NCBI GenBank assembly: GCA_033002965.1
Contig: JAURVB010013550.1
Location: forward strand, 310,001 to 374,000
Reading direction: 5' to 3'
Source: Piper betle
Taxonomy: Eukaryota > Streptophyta > Magnoliopsida > Piperales > Piperaceae
DNA: 64,000 nt
Positions 37,380 through 48,945 of the stretch are shown here, piece after piece. The notes beneath the pieces were generated by a model, which saw nothing but the letters and a program-made list of their open reading frames with translations, searched no databases and had not been told where the DNA came from. The position numbers and the translations under genes were made by a program. Within the stretch, counting starts at the first letter, position 1; each line of letters begins with the position of its first letter.

Positions 37380-38523
37380 GTAACTAAATTTGATTTTAGA
37401 GAGAGGGAAGGGAGAGATATCCAGCTATCTCTGTCACATACACCACAATCCAGCTACAACCTATCCTCTTCTTCCCCACACCCCCTCTCCCTAGAACTGT
37501 GATCTCATTTCTCTCTCTTTCTCACTAAAAGAAAAGAGGAGCCCAATCTTGGTAAAGAGGAATATATAGTAGGTGTAGCTCAAATTCCACCTAAGCCTTC
37601 CCCCTCGATCTGAGGGCTTCAATCATGCCCCGCGGACTCGAACCATGGAACTGCGGTAGAGAGCTAAGCTTCGAATGTTCTCTAGAACTGTAGGCCTGAT
37701 TGAGTCCTTTTTTTTCGTTTTTGGAGCTTTTGTGTGTGTGGGAGCTGCTGGGTTGAAGGTGAGGTGGGGATTTGTTCGAGGTTTGAGGGTGCCGGGGTGA
37801 TTGTTTGTCTGTTGTTTTCGTTGGTTTCTTCTTTGCGGCCGCTAAGTTTGGCAAGGTTTCACTTTCTGTCACCCTCTTTTCCTTTTACTTTGTAAAAGGG
37901 TGTGTGTATGGACATGTTTTTTTTTTCCATTTTATCTGCGTTTGGTTTGTGTTTGTTTATCATTGTTAGGGGCATTGTGGGGGAAGCTTGTTTGAGATTA
38001 CTGTTTGGTAGCTAAATGGTCAGTTCCTAAAGTTGTTTTTATCTCCTTCATGCTAGGTTGTATTTGGAGTTTGCCCTTTACCTTAGCTTGTGTTAATTTA
38101 TCCAATTCTGGTTTCCGTAGGCAATTGTTTCTCAATTGCAATGGTTTAGGTTTTCTCTCTCTTTTTCCTTTTTAATGTTGGGGTGATCTTGAATATTGTT
38201 TGGATTTCTATAATACAGTTCATTTCTTTCTAGGCTTTTGAGAATTTGGCTGCCTGTTCTTCATTAGCTTTATCTTTGAGGAGGAGGTATATACCATTCG
38301 GCATTGACGGCTCCGTTTTCGCCATTCATGAATCTGGGTGCCCTGGAGTAGTAGCTGGATGTTCAGCAGGCGGTTGATGAAGACTTTATGGTGTGTTTTG
38401 TTCCCGTTATTTTCTGATGCTCTTTTTGTGCTTTTTTTTTTAAATGGATTTGTATGTGTTTGAACTGCATTTGAAAATTGTTGATCTAGCTTAAATTGTG
38501 TCAGGATCTTTTTTGAGATATCC
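37380..38523 (+). promoter_or_regulatory. presumed 5' leader of HK3 with upstream ORF
   Basis: A run of GA- and CT-rich sequence typical of plant transcription starts (37397-37530) precedes the receptor gene. A 22-codon upstream ORF begins at 37625 (MPRGLEPW...) and ends with TAG at 37691-37693. A likely 3' splice site (TTGTGTCAG at 38496-38504) lies 19 bp before the HK3 ATG, so the leader is probably spliced. No protein-coding exon upstream of 38524 was recognised. Confidence 0.45.
37625..37693 (+). promoter_or_regulatory. upstream ORF in the HK3 leader
   Basis: ATG CCC ... CTG TAG, 22 codons, in the presumed leader about 830 bp before the main start. If the transcript includes it, it could lower translation of the receptor. 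Whether the ATG is in the mature mRNA is unknown. Confidence 0.35.
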
Positions 38524-41500
38524 ATGAAGTGGTTTATAAATGGGGGAGCTGTGAGTCATAAAGTTGGCTCTCTTTGTGACAAAAATTGGTTTAAGAAGTT
38601 GGAAATGCTTTCTGATAGAAACTGGAAGGTTTGCCACAGTTTTCAGTATATTGGGGCAAAAAAGGTTCGGCATGCTTGGTGGAGGTGGCTCCTTTATGTA
38701 TGGATATTTAGTTCGATCTTAGCATCTTTGGTGATTTTCCAGTACATGAATTCTGCATCCTTAGAGAAAAGGAGGGAGAGCCTGGCTAGCATGTGTGATG
38801 AACGAGCAAGAATGCTACAAGATCAGTTTAACGTGAGCATGAACCACATTCAAGCTTTATCCATTTTAATATCAACTTTTCATCATGCAAAATATCCTTC
38901 AGCAATTGATCAGGTATGATTTTTCTGTTTCTAACAACATCATGTTTTCTTTATCTGAACTAATTTCAGTTCATCTCTCTACTATGAATAATGTTGTTTT
39001 TGGGTTTGCTCATTTCTAGCACCAAAATCTTTCTTGTGTTTTATCTTTAGATGAAGGGATTGTTTACTTCTAGATATGAATACAGTTATGCAGAAGAACA
39101 CATGTCCAAAACATGCATAAGTCTCAGGTCTTTTTTTAAGGTAACAAAAGAGAAGCCTAGAGGAGACTTCACTTGTGGCACTTTTGAAGCTCAAAATAAG
39201 CATTTCTGGTTAAAAGAAAATTTAGCCCAACATATGCATGGTTTCTGCATGAGAATGGGTATTAATTGTGAAATCAATCAATTGGCAACCTTATGGGTTT
39301 GGTGGTGATGACCTCTAGTGCTTGGATAAAAAATAACAAAAATCAACAATGCCTTCAAAAAGGCAAGTCTTGCTGCCCAATCTTATTCTTACCATTCCAC
39401 TGATACCCGTTCCAGTTGCCACTGATACTAAGATGCCTTTTAAGTCATTTAAAAAGGAGCCACCTCTTGAAGATTAGGGAATTTGACTTACGAGAACTTT
39501 TTGATGTTCTTTTCTGCCTTACTTTACCAAGTTACTATGCTTTTCCTATCTTTTTTATCCATAAATTCTAAACTAATTTACAGGCAACATTTGCCAAATA
39601 TGCTGAAAGAACAGCTTTTGAGAGACCACTAACAAGTGGTGTAGCCTATGCTGTGAGGATTCTTCACTCTGCCAGGGAACAGTTTGAGAGGCAACAAGGT
39701 TGGACTATTAAAAAGATGTACAGTCAAGAGCAATCTCCTGTAAGTGAGGATGATTATGCTGTTGAAAATCACGAGACATCTCCGGTTCAAGAGGAATATG
39801 CTCCTGTTATCTTTGCTCAAGAAACTGTTTCTCATGTCATCTCAATGGACATGCTATCTGGAAAGGTAAACTGCTATGTTTAATTTTCAAAAGCACCGTA
39901 TTAGAGAAAGAAATTTGGTGCAGTTAGAGACAAAAATGCAAAGAAACATTGCTAGTCTCTTTTCTTTCTTTTCACAAGTAATGGTTTTAGATTCAACAAT
40001 AATAGGACATTTAAATTTTTTTACTAGTTGAATAGTCTAGTTGAAGCAGTTTGCTCAACTCATCTCAATATGGTCAAACTTGCTAATGCAGAGCATATTT
40101 TAAAAAGCCAACTGAAGTCAACCTTATCATTAGGACTTATGTAGGATGTCATGCCATGTTTTTCTGAAAACAGAATTTACATGTACTTTCTTATTTAATC
40201 GTCATTTTGATTAGAGTTTAGATCATCTCTCTAGGGAAAGGCTAACCGTGTCGTAGGATATTTATTAATTATTATAAGGCTAACCATGTGTTAGGATATT
40301 ATTAATTATTATAATATATGTTATTTAGTAAATATGAGCATTTGATTGGATCTTTTGTATTCAATGTAACTCTTTGTTGAACTAAATGGAGCTCTCCATT
40401 TAGTTCAACAAAGAGTTACATTGAATACAAAAGATCCAATCAAATGCTCATATTTACTAAATAACATATATTATAATAATTAATAATATCCTAACACCAA
40501 GTTAATTTTCTCTATCTCTTTTGTGATTATTCCTTCTTCTGTGATTTGGTAATTCAGGCTCTCTATCACTAAGATGCTTCACCCTTCTTTGTCTTAATAT
40601 TATCTATGAATCTGTCTTCTGATCCTATGCCTCTAGGTTGTAGTCATATTGTGACAAATTTCCCGTCACTGTCATTTCTTGCCCACCTTGTCAGATGTCT
40701 TACCCTTTTATGCCAAGCTAGTTAAATGCTTGTTCTCTGGGTGGTCAATCAACGCACACCCCAGTTATTCAACTTAGGTGCTTTACTTGTCCGATTGTGT
40801 TCATAAGATTTGTTGAAGCTCTATAGCAGATCATCTATTGTGCTTGGCATAGATCTGGGTTTTTGGACCTCGCTAGTTGTCCAGGTGGGTCACAGCCATA
40901 TTCCTGATCTCTTTCTTAATCTGGCCCCTTTCTTTTCCTACCAGGCTTTTGCTCTTATGATCGAGTATCTTCCTAAGTTGGTCCATTTCAGCCCAACCAA
41001 TTTTGAATTTTCTTGTGTTAAGATATTATTAATTATTGTAAAATATGTTATTTAGTAAATATGAGCATTTAATAACTCCTAGATTTCTCTCCATTTAGTC
41101 TGATGAAAAGGTACATTGAATGCAGAAAAGATCCAATTAAATGCTTGTATTTGCTAAATAACAGTATTATAATAATTAATAATATCCTAACATCTTCTTA
41201 GTCAAGAGGACCAAATCTTTGATAGATTGTGTCATTCATTGAATCCAATGTTGTTTATTGAAAGAAGAAAAGTGTTCGTAAGATTAATGGTGACTCATTT
41301 GGCAACTCAAATTTGCTATAACCCATATTTCTACTTTGTCTTTTCATCTCTTACTCTGCCATAATGTTACTTGTCATCACTAAAATATATTTTACTGAAA
41401 TTCTGAAAAAAATATTGCATATTGTTTAAATCAATAAACTTACTGCAGGAAGATAGGGATAATGTTTTGCGAGCACGTGCTTCAGGGAAAGGTGTTCTGA

Positions 41501-44500
41501 CTGCTCCTTTCAGGTTGCTTAAGTCCAACCGACTAGGAGTCATACTAACATTTGCAGTCTATAAGTCAGAACTTCCCTCAAATGCAACACCGAATGAGAG
41601 GATTAAAGCTACTGATGGGTATGTACATACCTTAAAATTTTTCCCATATCATATATTCCTTCCGATGCTGCCATAAAAAAATATTGCTTAATAGTGACCA
41701 TCATTGAGAGTCTACCTTATAAGTATCTGACGTTAGCGAGGTATGGCCAGTAACTATGGGTTCACAGAAAGTTTGTGTTGTACCTTTTGCATGTGGCGTC
41801 TGAACAATAAAAGCTTTTGTAGTTCACAATTTGATTCACATTCTCACACGTGTACTTCTTTTACCAGGTACCTAGGCGGAATTTTTGATATCGAATCCCT
41901 TGTTGAAAAATTGCTTCACCAACTGGCAAGTAAGCAAACTATCATAGTCAATGTCTATGACACCACAAATACTTCAGACCCCATTAGCATGTATGGCCAA
42001 GATGCGGCCGATGACGGTATCTATGATGTGAGTGTTCTTAATTTTGGAGATCCTTTCAGGAGGCACGAAATGCACTGCAGGTGAAGTAACAAAGGTCTCA
42101 ATCTAAAGCAATGCCATCCTTGTGTTTTGACCACTTATATGTATTCTGATGTTTTTGATGCAACAGATTTAAAAATAAGAGACCATTGCCAATATTAGAA
42201 ATGAGTACTTCCTTTGGGATTCTTGTGATTGCTATGCTAATCGGATACATATTTCATGCTACTATTAATCGGATTGCGAAAGTTGAAGATGATTATCATG
42301 AGATGATGGAGCTTAAAAAAGAGCTGAGGCGGCAGATGTTGCAAAGTCACAAGTTAGACCTAACTAACAAATTTTGATTTTTAAATTTCTGTTTATTTAA
42401 CTTTTTCTAAAGTTGATTTTTTTTATATACAAAAATATGCATATATATATATATATATATCTTATCAAATTCTAAGTAACTTTTACATTATCTTCTGCAG
42501 TTCCTGGCAACTGTTTCTCATGAAATCAGAACTCCAATGAATGGGGTTTTAGGTGAGCTTTGAAATTTCCTTTGTTCACAAGCCAGTTTTGTTATTGTTT
42601 TCTTAACATTTAGCGATCTTGTCCCTTATAAACTTCTAGGGATGCTGCAACTACTTATGGATACAGAATTGGATATAACACAGCAAGATTATGTAAGCAC
42701 TGCCCAAGCTAGTGGAAGGGCTTTAGTCTCTCTTATCAATGAAGTCCTTGATCAAGCCAAGATTGAGTCTGGAAAAATTGAACTTGAAGCCGTCCAATTC
42801 AATCTGAGAACTGTTTTAGATGATGTTTTGTCCCTGTTCTCTGAGAAATCCCAAAATAAGGGACTGGAGGTAAAATCAGACATCTTCTTTTTCCTTTCTT
42901 GACCCTCATTTATCTGATCAGCTCTGAGTAATTCATTGTGGAAGTTTTTGAATTCTATGAATTGCAACAGTTAGCAGTAGACATCTCTGATCAAGTTCCA
43001 GAAATTCTCGTGGGTGATCCTGGAAGATTTCGACAGATCATTACAAATCTTATGGGGAACTCAATTAAAGTAATCTTAAAATACTGTTCATTGTGATTTC
43101 CTTTCCTCTATCCACAAAAGCTCTACAAATAGTACAGATGCATGGTTTATGGTAACACTTATCTCTTCGTTATTTTGTTTTTGCAGTTCACTGAGAAGGG
43201 TCATATACTTGTGACTGTTCACAGGATTGAAGAAATGATGAAAAAAGTACAAGTTGAAACAGATTCTTCTTCTATGAACCCATTGAGTGGTTTCCCTGTG
43301 GTAGATAGAAGACGCAGCTGGGAGAAATTTCTTGTGTTTAATCAAGATACACCACTTTCTCGGCAATTGTCCTTAGCATCTACTGACCGTATCTCTCTGA
43401 TAGTGTCAGTGGAGGACACAGGTGTTGGGATTCCTTATGAAGCGCAGTCTAAAGTATTCACACCATTCATGCAAGTGGGCCCCTCCATTTCACGAATCCA
43501 TGGGGGAACTGGTATTGGGCTAAGTATTAGCAAGTGTTTGGTGAGTCTTATGAACGGGGAGATTGGATTCACTAGTGAACCTAATATTGGATCCACCTTC
43601 ACCTTTACAGCTGTGTTTGGTCATGGGAACTACAGTTCAGACCAATTAAATGGTTCAGATTGTCGGTCTGAATCATTGTCAACAGAATTTCGGGGAATGA
43701 AAGCGTGGATAATTGATATGCGGCCTGTACGATCTCGAAGTACCAGGTATCACCTCCAAAGACTTGGCATCCATGCTGACAGTTTTCCGAATTTTCACCA
43801 AGCAACAAAAGCTGCTAGTGAATTGTCGCATGCGAATATGATTCTAATAGAGAAAGAGGTGTGGGACAAGGGTGCTTCTCTATTGCCTGCACTTCTTAAA
43901 AAGCTGCAGAAAGATGTACCGACTGTTGGGCCAAAACTTTTTGTATTAGCAAATTCAATGAATACAAAATTATATCCTGTTCAGGCTGATGGGGAGATTC
44001 CATTTGTAATAACGAAGCCACTTAGGGCAAGTATGTTGGCTGCATCAATACAAAGAGCTATGGATGTTGGAAGTAAAGGAAACTGTCAGCGTGGTAGCGT
44101 TCCTGCCTCCTCTCTCAAAATTCTATTGAGAGGGAAGCATATTCTCATTGTGGATGATAACATGGTAAATCTCAAAGTAGCTGAAGGTGCTCTAAAGAAA
44201 TTTGGAGCTAGTGTACAGCTAGCTGGAAGTGGGAAAAGGCAATATCATTGCTCACACCACCACATAACTTTGATGCTTGTTTCATGGATATTCAAATGCC
44301 AGAAATGGATGGGTATGCATTGGCATTGTTGCAAATTTATTTTAACCTGATATAGATGCTCATGTATCTGTCATTTTCTTTCAGGTTTGAAGCTACGAGG
44401 AGAATACGAAAAATTGAACAGGATAAAAATGACCAGATCCTGAGAGGAGAGTCACCTCTAGAAGGTTGTAAGAATGTATCAAAATGGTATGTGCCGATAT

Positions 44501-44649
44501 TGGCCATGACTGCAGACGTCATCCAAGCTACACCTCAAGAGTGTCAGAACTGCGGGATGGATGGCTATGTATCAAAGCCATTTGAAGGAGAACAGTTGTA
44601 TAGAGAAGTAGCAAGATTCTTCAAATCAGTACCGACAGAATTTGACTGA
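38524..44649 (+). CDS. HK3: cytokinin receptor histidine kinase (HK3 type)
   Basis: ER/plasma-membrane receptor that binds cytokinin through its CHASE domain and starts a His-Asp phosphorelay to HP proteins and response regulators. Exons: 38524-38913, 39584-39865, 41449-41618, 41868-42080, 42167-42352, 42501-42552, 42640-42869, 42971-43069, 43187-44312 and 44385-44649, all GT/AG. Domains: first membrane span near residues 55-75, CHASE to about residue 350 (with [27 protein letters not shown] and [13 protein letters not shown]), second span [14 protein letters not shown], HisKA with phospho-acceptor in [10 protein letters not shown] (about H421), ATPase with DTGVGIP and [10 protein letters not shown], a degenerate receiver, and a C-terminal receiver with LIVDDN, acceptor Asp in [11 protein letters not shown] (about D910) and VSKPF. 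Exons 5 and 9 are each one base short, at A runs 42315-42320 and 44234-44237. With both bases counted the protein would be 1,004 residues, matching HK3. These are probably sequence errors. Confidence 0.93.
40288..40497. mobile_element. foldback MITE in HK3 intron 2
   Basis: Inverted repeat with arms of about 101-103 bp and a 4-bp loop (GCTC at 40391-40394). Ends are GTGTTAGG and CCTAACAC. I see no mismatch between the arms by eye. Part of the end sequence is also repeated just outside the left arm (about 40235-40275), suggesting an adjacent older end. A transcript through it would fold into a very long perfect hairpin. A diverged relative lies at 41018-41193 in the same intron. Confidence 0.92.
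41018..41193. mobile_element. second, diverged foldback copy in HK3 intron 2
   Basis: Starts GTGTTAAGATATTATTAATT and ends TAATATCCTAAC, with the same motifs as 40288-40497 (GTTATTTAGTAAATATGAGC, then GATCCAATTAAATGC). The arms are shorter and imperfect, indicating an older insertion of the same family. Confidence 0.8.
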
Positions 44650-46556
44650 AGAGAAGATGGCACTTGAGTGCTTAGTCTCATAAAAAATGCAGCTTGGGTG
44701 AAAGAGCGACGTCTCTGTGCTGCGCTGCTGCACTTTATTGATTGATAAACCTTTACTGTGACTTTTGGTAAGCTTCATTTTTGAAACACTTGCCCTGTTT
44801 GCTGATTCTAGTTTTTCTTGTTACTATGTGCTCTGAAAGTTTATCGAAGGGCAAGAATATCCATCTAAACAGTTTGATTTTTGTGTGGGTGCAGGTCTAT
44901 CAATCTTTGGAACTTATTCTGTATACTATTTGTTTAGAAGCAGGAAAATGAATGACTGCCAGCTACGACAGTTGGTGGCCAAACCAAAAATTGATTGTGT
45001 TCTTCAAATTTCTGCTTTCTCAGCCAAAATGTCCAGGAAAGAATAGGTACATTTGTTAAAACAGAGATCAATTTTATACACTTGTAAGTAAAAATACAGA
45101 CATGTTGCAATGTACATATGACGGCATGTCCATCATTGTAGAGATAACGTATACCAGCATCCCATTGCAATAGGAGGATGTGGTGTTGTTAATTATAGCT
45201 CCAACAAGATTCATTTTTTTGTTGCAACATACTAATCCATGGATACTTCTCTTGGCTCTCTTTTGGTCTTCGAAATTCTCATTAGTCTTCTTTTTAATCA
45301 CTTTTGGTTGATGCTTGATACAAACATAATTTACTTTGTTATCTTGTATGTGTTTGTAATTCTAAAATCATTCAGAATGAGGTGGTTGTTGATGATGGTG
45401 ATTGTTATATGTGTAGCCGTGTTCTTTGTTTGTACTGTGTTAGATGCCTTAGTTATGATCAAGACCCCTGGTCCTTGCCTCTGCTCCTGGGATGGTATTT
45501 GGAAAACAGTATTGAGGTTTACAGGTGAAGCTGTCATCTTCAATTATTTATTATTAGTAGTCTTTGAATAAAAGGTAATGATTATATTTTTTCATTAAAA
45601 ATGATTAACCATTTAGAATATAATAATTAATTGAAAAATAATCAGTAAAAATCATTTTTTTAAAAATATAAGTGAGGGCTTTGAAAGATAAACTTGTATG
45701 AATATACACAAAACTTTAAGGCCATTTAAATCGCTCAAATGAATACTAAAAACCGTAAAGTATTAACATCTAGTGTCAACAATTTAACTCATCTCTTTAA
45801 TATCATAAGGTTCATTAAATCAATCCCGCGGGTCCATTAAACTTAGAAAAAATATGTGAGTGAATTATACACACCTCTCTTTTATCAAAGGCTATTCCAA
45901 TTGATATGTTTTTACCAATACTTAAAAATCAATTTTTTGTGACTTTCAATTTTCATAATGATCCGGTCTAAATGTAAACTGAAGGGTAAAATTATCTTTT
46001 TAAAGGTGATTAATTAAAACTTCTTAAGACTTTAAATTTTTAAATGATCTAGCCCAAAATGTAAATTGACCTGGTAAGACATCGGTAGAGCAAACCTTGG
46101 CGAATATGCTCTTCTCCGCTTTATTATCAATGGACTTATTCGGTTTTCTGAATGTGGTAGAAGAAGGTGAAGGCTGCTGGGTGAGTGAGTAGTACTCGTT
46201 CCTTGCCAAAAAATCAACAATATCTTTTCATGACAAGCGTAGTCCAACCTTTTCGTTTCAATGGTTACTTGCCCTGCCAATCTTGTCGCATTCTGGATTG
46301 CATTTGTATGTGTATGAGACCCTCAATCCACCGGCTTTCACTTTGTGTCGTATTAGCTAAAAGCTTACAAAACTACCACTGTTTGCGATCTCCTTCCTTC
46401 TCCTTTTCTTCTTCCCATTACAGATAGGCTTCCTAATATAAAAAATAGAACACACAATGGAATTTCCAGTTCAAATTAACATGGAGGACAGACAACCATA
46501 TACATTATTTGGTACCATCTTTCAATAGAAATAAATTAGAAAGAGAAATGGCATTC
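44650..46556. other. 3' flank of HK3 and spacer to NPC
   Basis: The HK3 3' untranslated region presumably occupies the first few hundred bases. The remainder is AT-rich with no coding signal; an ORF at 45239-45571 is hydrophobic by composition only and matches nothing I recognise. Confidence 0.5.
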
Positions 46557-48945
46557 CTATGGCACTTGCTGACTTGTAAGAGATGGCCGCATGTCTACTA
46601 TGACAGATCCATTGGCCCCCATTTTAAGGGCCTCCCTGCTAGCTCGGATGAACCTGGAAATAGAGCCACTGACATAATTATGAGCTCTCTTCACAGTCAT
46701 TTTCTCATGTATCTCGTCTAGGAAGCTGCTAAGACGATGGTCACCGTTCAGAACAGCAGCCAATTGCACCACTTCCCTTTGAAATTCAGACAGCTTCCTC
46801 CCTTCTTGAACATCCCCTTTCCTCAGTGGTATGGGCTCTGGCAAGTACTCTGTCATTGCAGTGCAAAAACATGGTTTGTCACCCGTTAGTGATCTGATCC
46901 GAACTTTGACACATACCAAGAACATATATATATCATGGATGGATGCAAACTTACGAGGGCAGTCTGTTCGAGGAGAATTCAACTGGGTGACCACCTGCTC
47001 GAAAGTGCCAGCCCAAGCGTCTCTGCGCGTCAAGAAATTGGATTTGAGGTTGAAGATCTTCTTTATGGTTGCTGGTATCGACGAGTGCTCGTACTCCGAG
47101 CTGTTTGTCGGCCCATTCGGTCGCCCCACGACTGCACCATCAAGTTAGCAAATGATTGAATTTTATTCCTTGGAGAAGATACAAAGCAATTTGGGCATGA
47201 AAAATTTTAACTCCGCTGGAGGAACGACGCCGTGCGTCTCCACCGTGATCGACGGGCGGAGCTAAATATGGTTCTTTGGGCATACCCAAATACTAAAAAC
47301 GTCCAACCAATAACTAACAAACGGAAATTATAGCGAGACAGGCAATCAAGCTTGCCAATCAAATCATTAATAAGTCTTTTCCTTCATAAAAATATTAATT
47401 TGAATTTTTTAACCGAAATATGATAAAAAACTACAGCAAGGCTAACTCCAACTTATTTTATTCACCAAATTCTAGCTTCTAAATAAAAATTCTTTAAAAC
47501 CATGTTATTATCATCAACAAAGAATTATACTCCTCAAACGACCATAATATTTCACTCTCAATGCAATCACAATTACCATGTTCCCCCAGTACACCAAGCA
47601 TATCAAATCAAATCAAGAGTAAAAAAACAACAGCAACATACTAAAAAATGCTTAAAAGAACACGAAAATGCATTGGTGAAATGTTCCAATATTAGAATGC
47701 TAGTGAAAGGTAAAGGTTCATTACAGATAACTAGTATTATTATTATACACAAGAAGAAGAATAGGAAGGAAAGAGATGCAGTTGGCGGGAATGCTCACCG
47801 GTTCCTTTCCGAATCCAAGGAGAGACCATCATGGTGGGCACGCGCACACCCAACCGATCGAATTGGAAGAAGAACGGTGGAGGTCCAGTGTTCCCATCCG
47901 GGTTGGGAATGCCGGCGACGGGAGTCGGGACGTGGTCGAAGAAGCCGCCGTGCTCATCATACGTGACTACCAGCATCGCCTCCTCCCACTGCGGACTTGC
48001 CCTCAACGCCTCGTACACCTCCTTCACCAGCCTCTGCCCATTGGCAACGTCGTGGGAGGGGTGGTCGTCGTTCGCCGGCGACGACCCGATGTCGAAGTAG
48101 GCCGGCTCGATTACCGCTAGGCTTGGCAGTCTGCCTTCCCGTGCATGGCGCTTGAAGGTGCCGTACCGGTGGAAGTTGAACACGTACTTGAGCTTGCGCA
48201 GGTTCTTGTAGAAAAGGGTGGTGGGGATGCTCTGGTAGTAGATGCCGAAGCCATGGCCGTCGTCGTGGAGGGAGTCGAAGATGGTCTTTTGCGGGTAGCC
48301 GTGGACGAGGTCCCTCTTGACATGGCTGGTCGCGCCGTGGGAGGTGGCCGAGTAGACGAAGAGACGATTGGGCTGGGTCGGGCCAGGTAGGGACGAGAAC
48401 CACCGGTCGAACACGGCGAACTCCTCCACCAGAGTCTGGTACACCGGGATGGAGTTGGGGTTGAAGCCCCTCATCACTGCGTTGGATTGGTTGTCGGGCA
48501 TGCTCAGAGCCTGCTCCAAGAAGCCGGACATGGTGGGTTGGCGAAGGCCATCGCCGGCGCTGGCACCGAAGACCTGCTGGGCGACGGCCTCGAAGGAGTG
48601 GCCGGGGTCGGGGTCGACGAACTCAGCGTCGTCCGAGACGCAGACGGAGGGTGAGCCCGGCGGGGCGCGGGTGGAGACGGGGTTGCATTCGGCGCCGGTG
48701 ACGCCGTCGATGGCCGGGTTGTTGTGGGTCTTCATCCAGCCCAGCATGTGGTCGAAGGATCGGTTCTCCAACACCAGCACCACCACCGTTTTGATGGGCT
48801 GGTTCTGGGAGGCGCCGGTGGAGCCATACTCGGCCGAGACCAGTAGCAGCAGCAAGATCAGTCGGTGCAACGCCGGCCGGTCTGATCTCATCTTGCCGAG
48901 ATCTCTATGCGTTTCAGATCCGTGATTTGAAGAAGTGATTAGCAT
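46557..48945 (-). CDS. NPC: non-specific phospholipase C
   Basis: Hydrolyses phospholipids such as phosphatidylcholine to diacylglycerol and a phosphorylated head group, with roles in phosphate starvation and lipid signalling. Three minus-strand exons: 47799-48945, 46955-47131 and 46557-46849, all GT/AG. Lengths sum to 1,617 nt, an unbroken 538 codons plus TAG. Phosphoesterase-family motifs are intact: ENRSFDHMLGW, GPTQPNRLFVYSATSHG and VTYDEHGGFFDHVPTP; the second exon carries GPTNSSEYEHSSIPATIKK, and the third VQLAAVLNGDH. The ATG at 48945 is in frame, but Met19 (48891) directly precedes a classic signal peptide (LHRLILLLLLVSAEYGST), so 520 residues from Met19 is more likely and fits the family. 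Exon 1 is GC-rich (a monocot-like trait). This is one of few genes here without a frame break. Confidence 0.95.

Noticed and set aside
39051..39308. 85-codon ORF in HK3 intron 1
   Set aside because: Flanking exon junctions are clean and phase-consistent, and the ORF has no similarity to the receptor family.
45239..45571. 110-codon hydrophobic ORF
   Set aside because: T-rich sequence gives hydrophobic residues by chance; no recognised motif or partner exons.
47776..48925. Plus-strand ORFs opposite the NPC gene, up to 185 codons
   Set aside because: Shadows of a GC-rich coding exon; the minus-strand frame carries all catalytic motifs.
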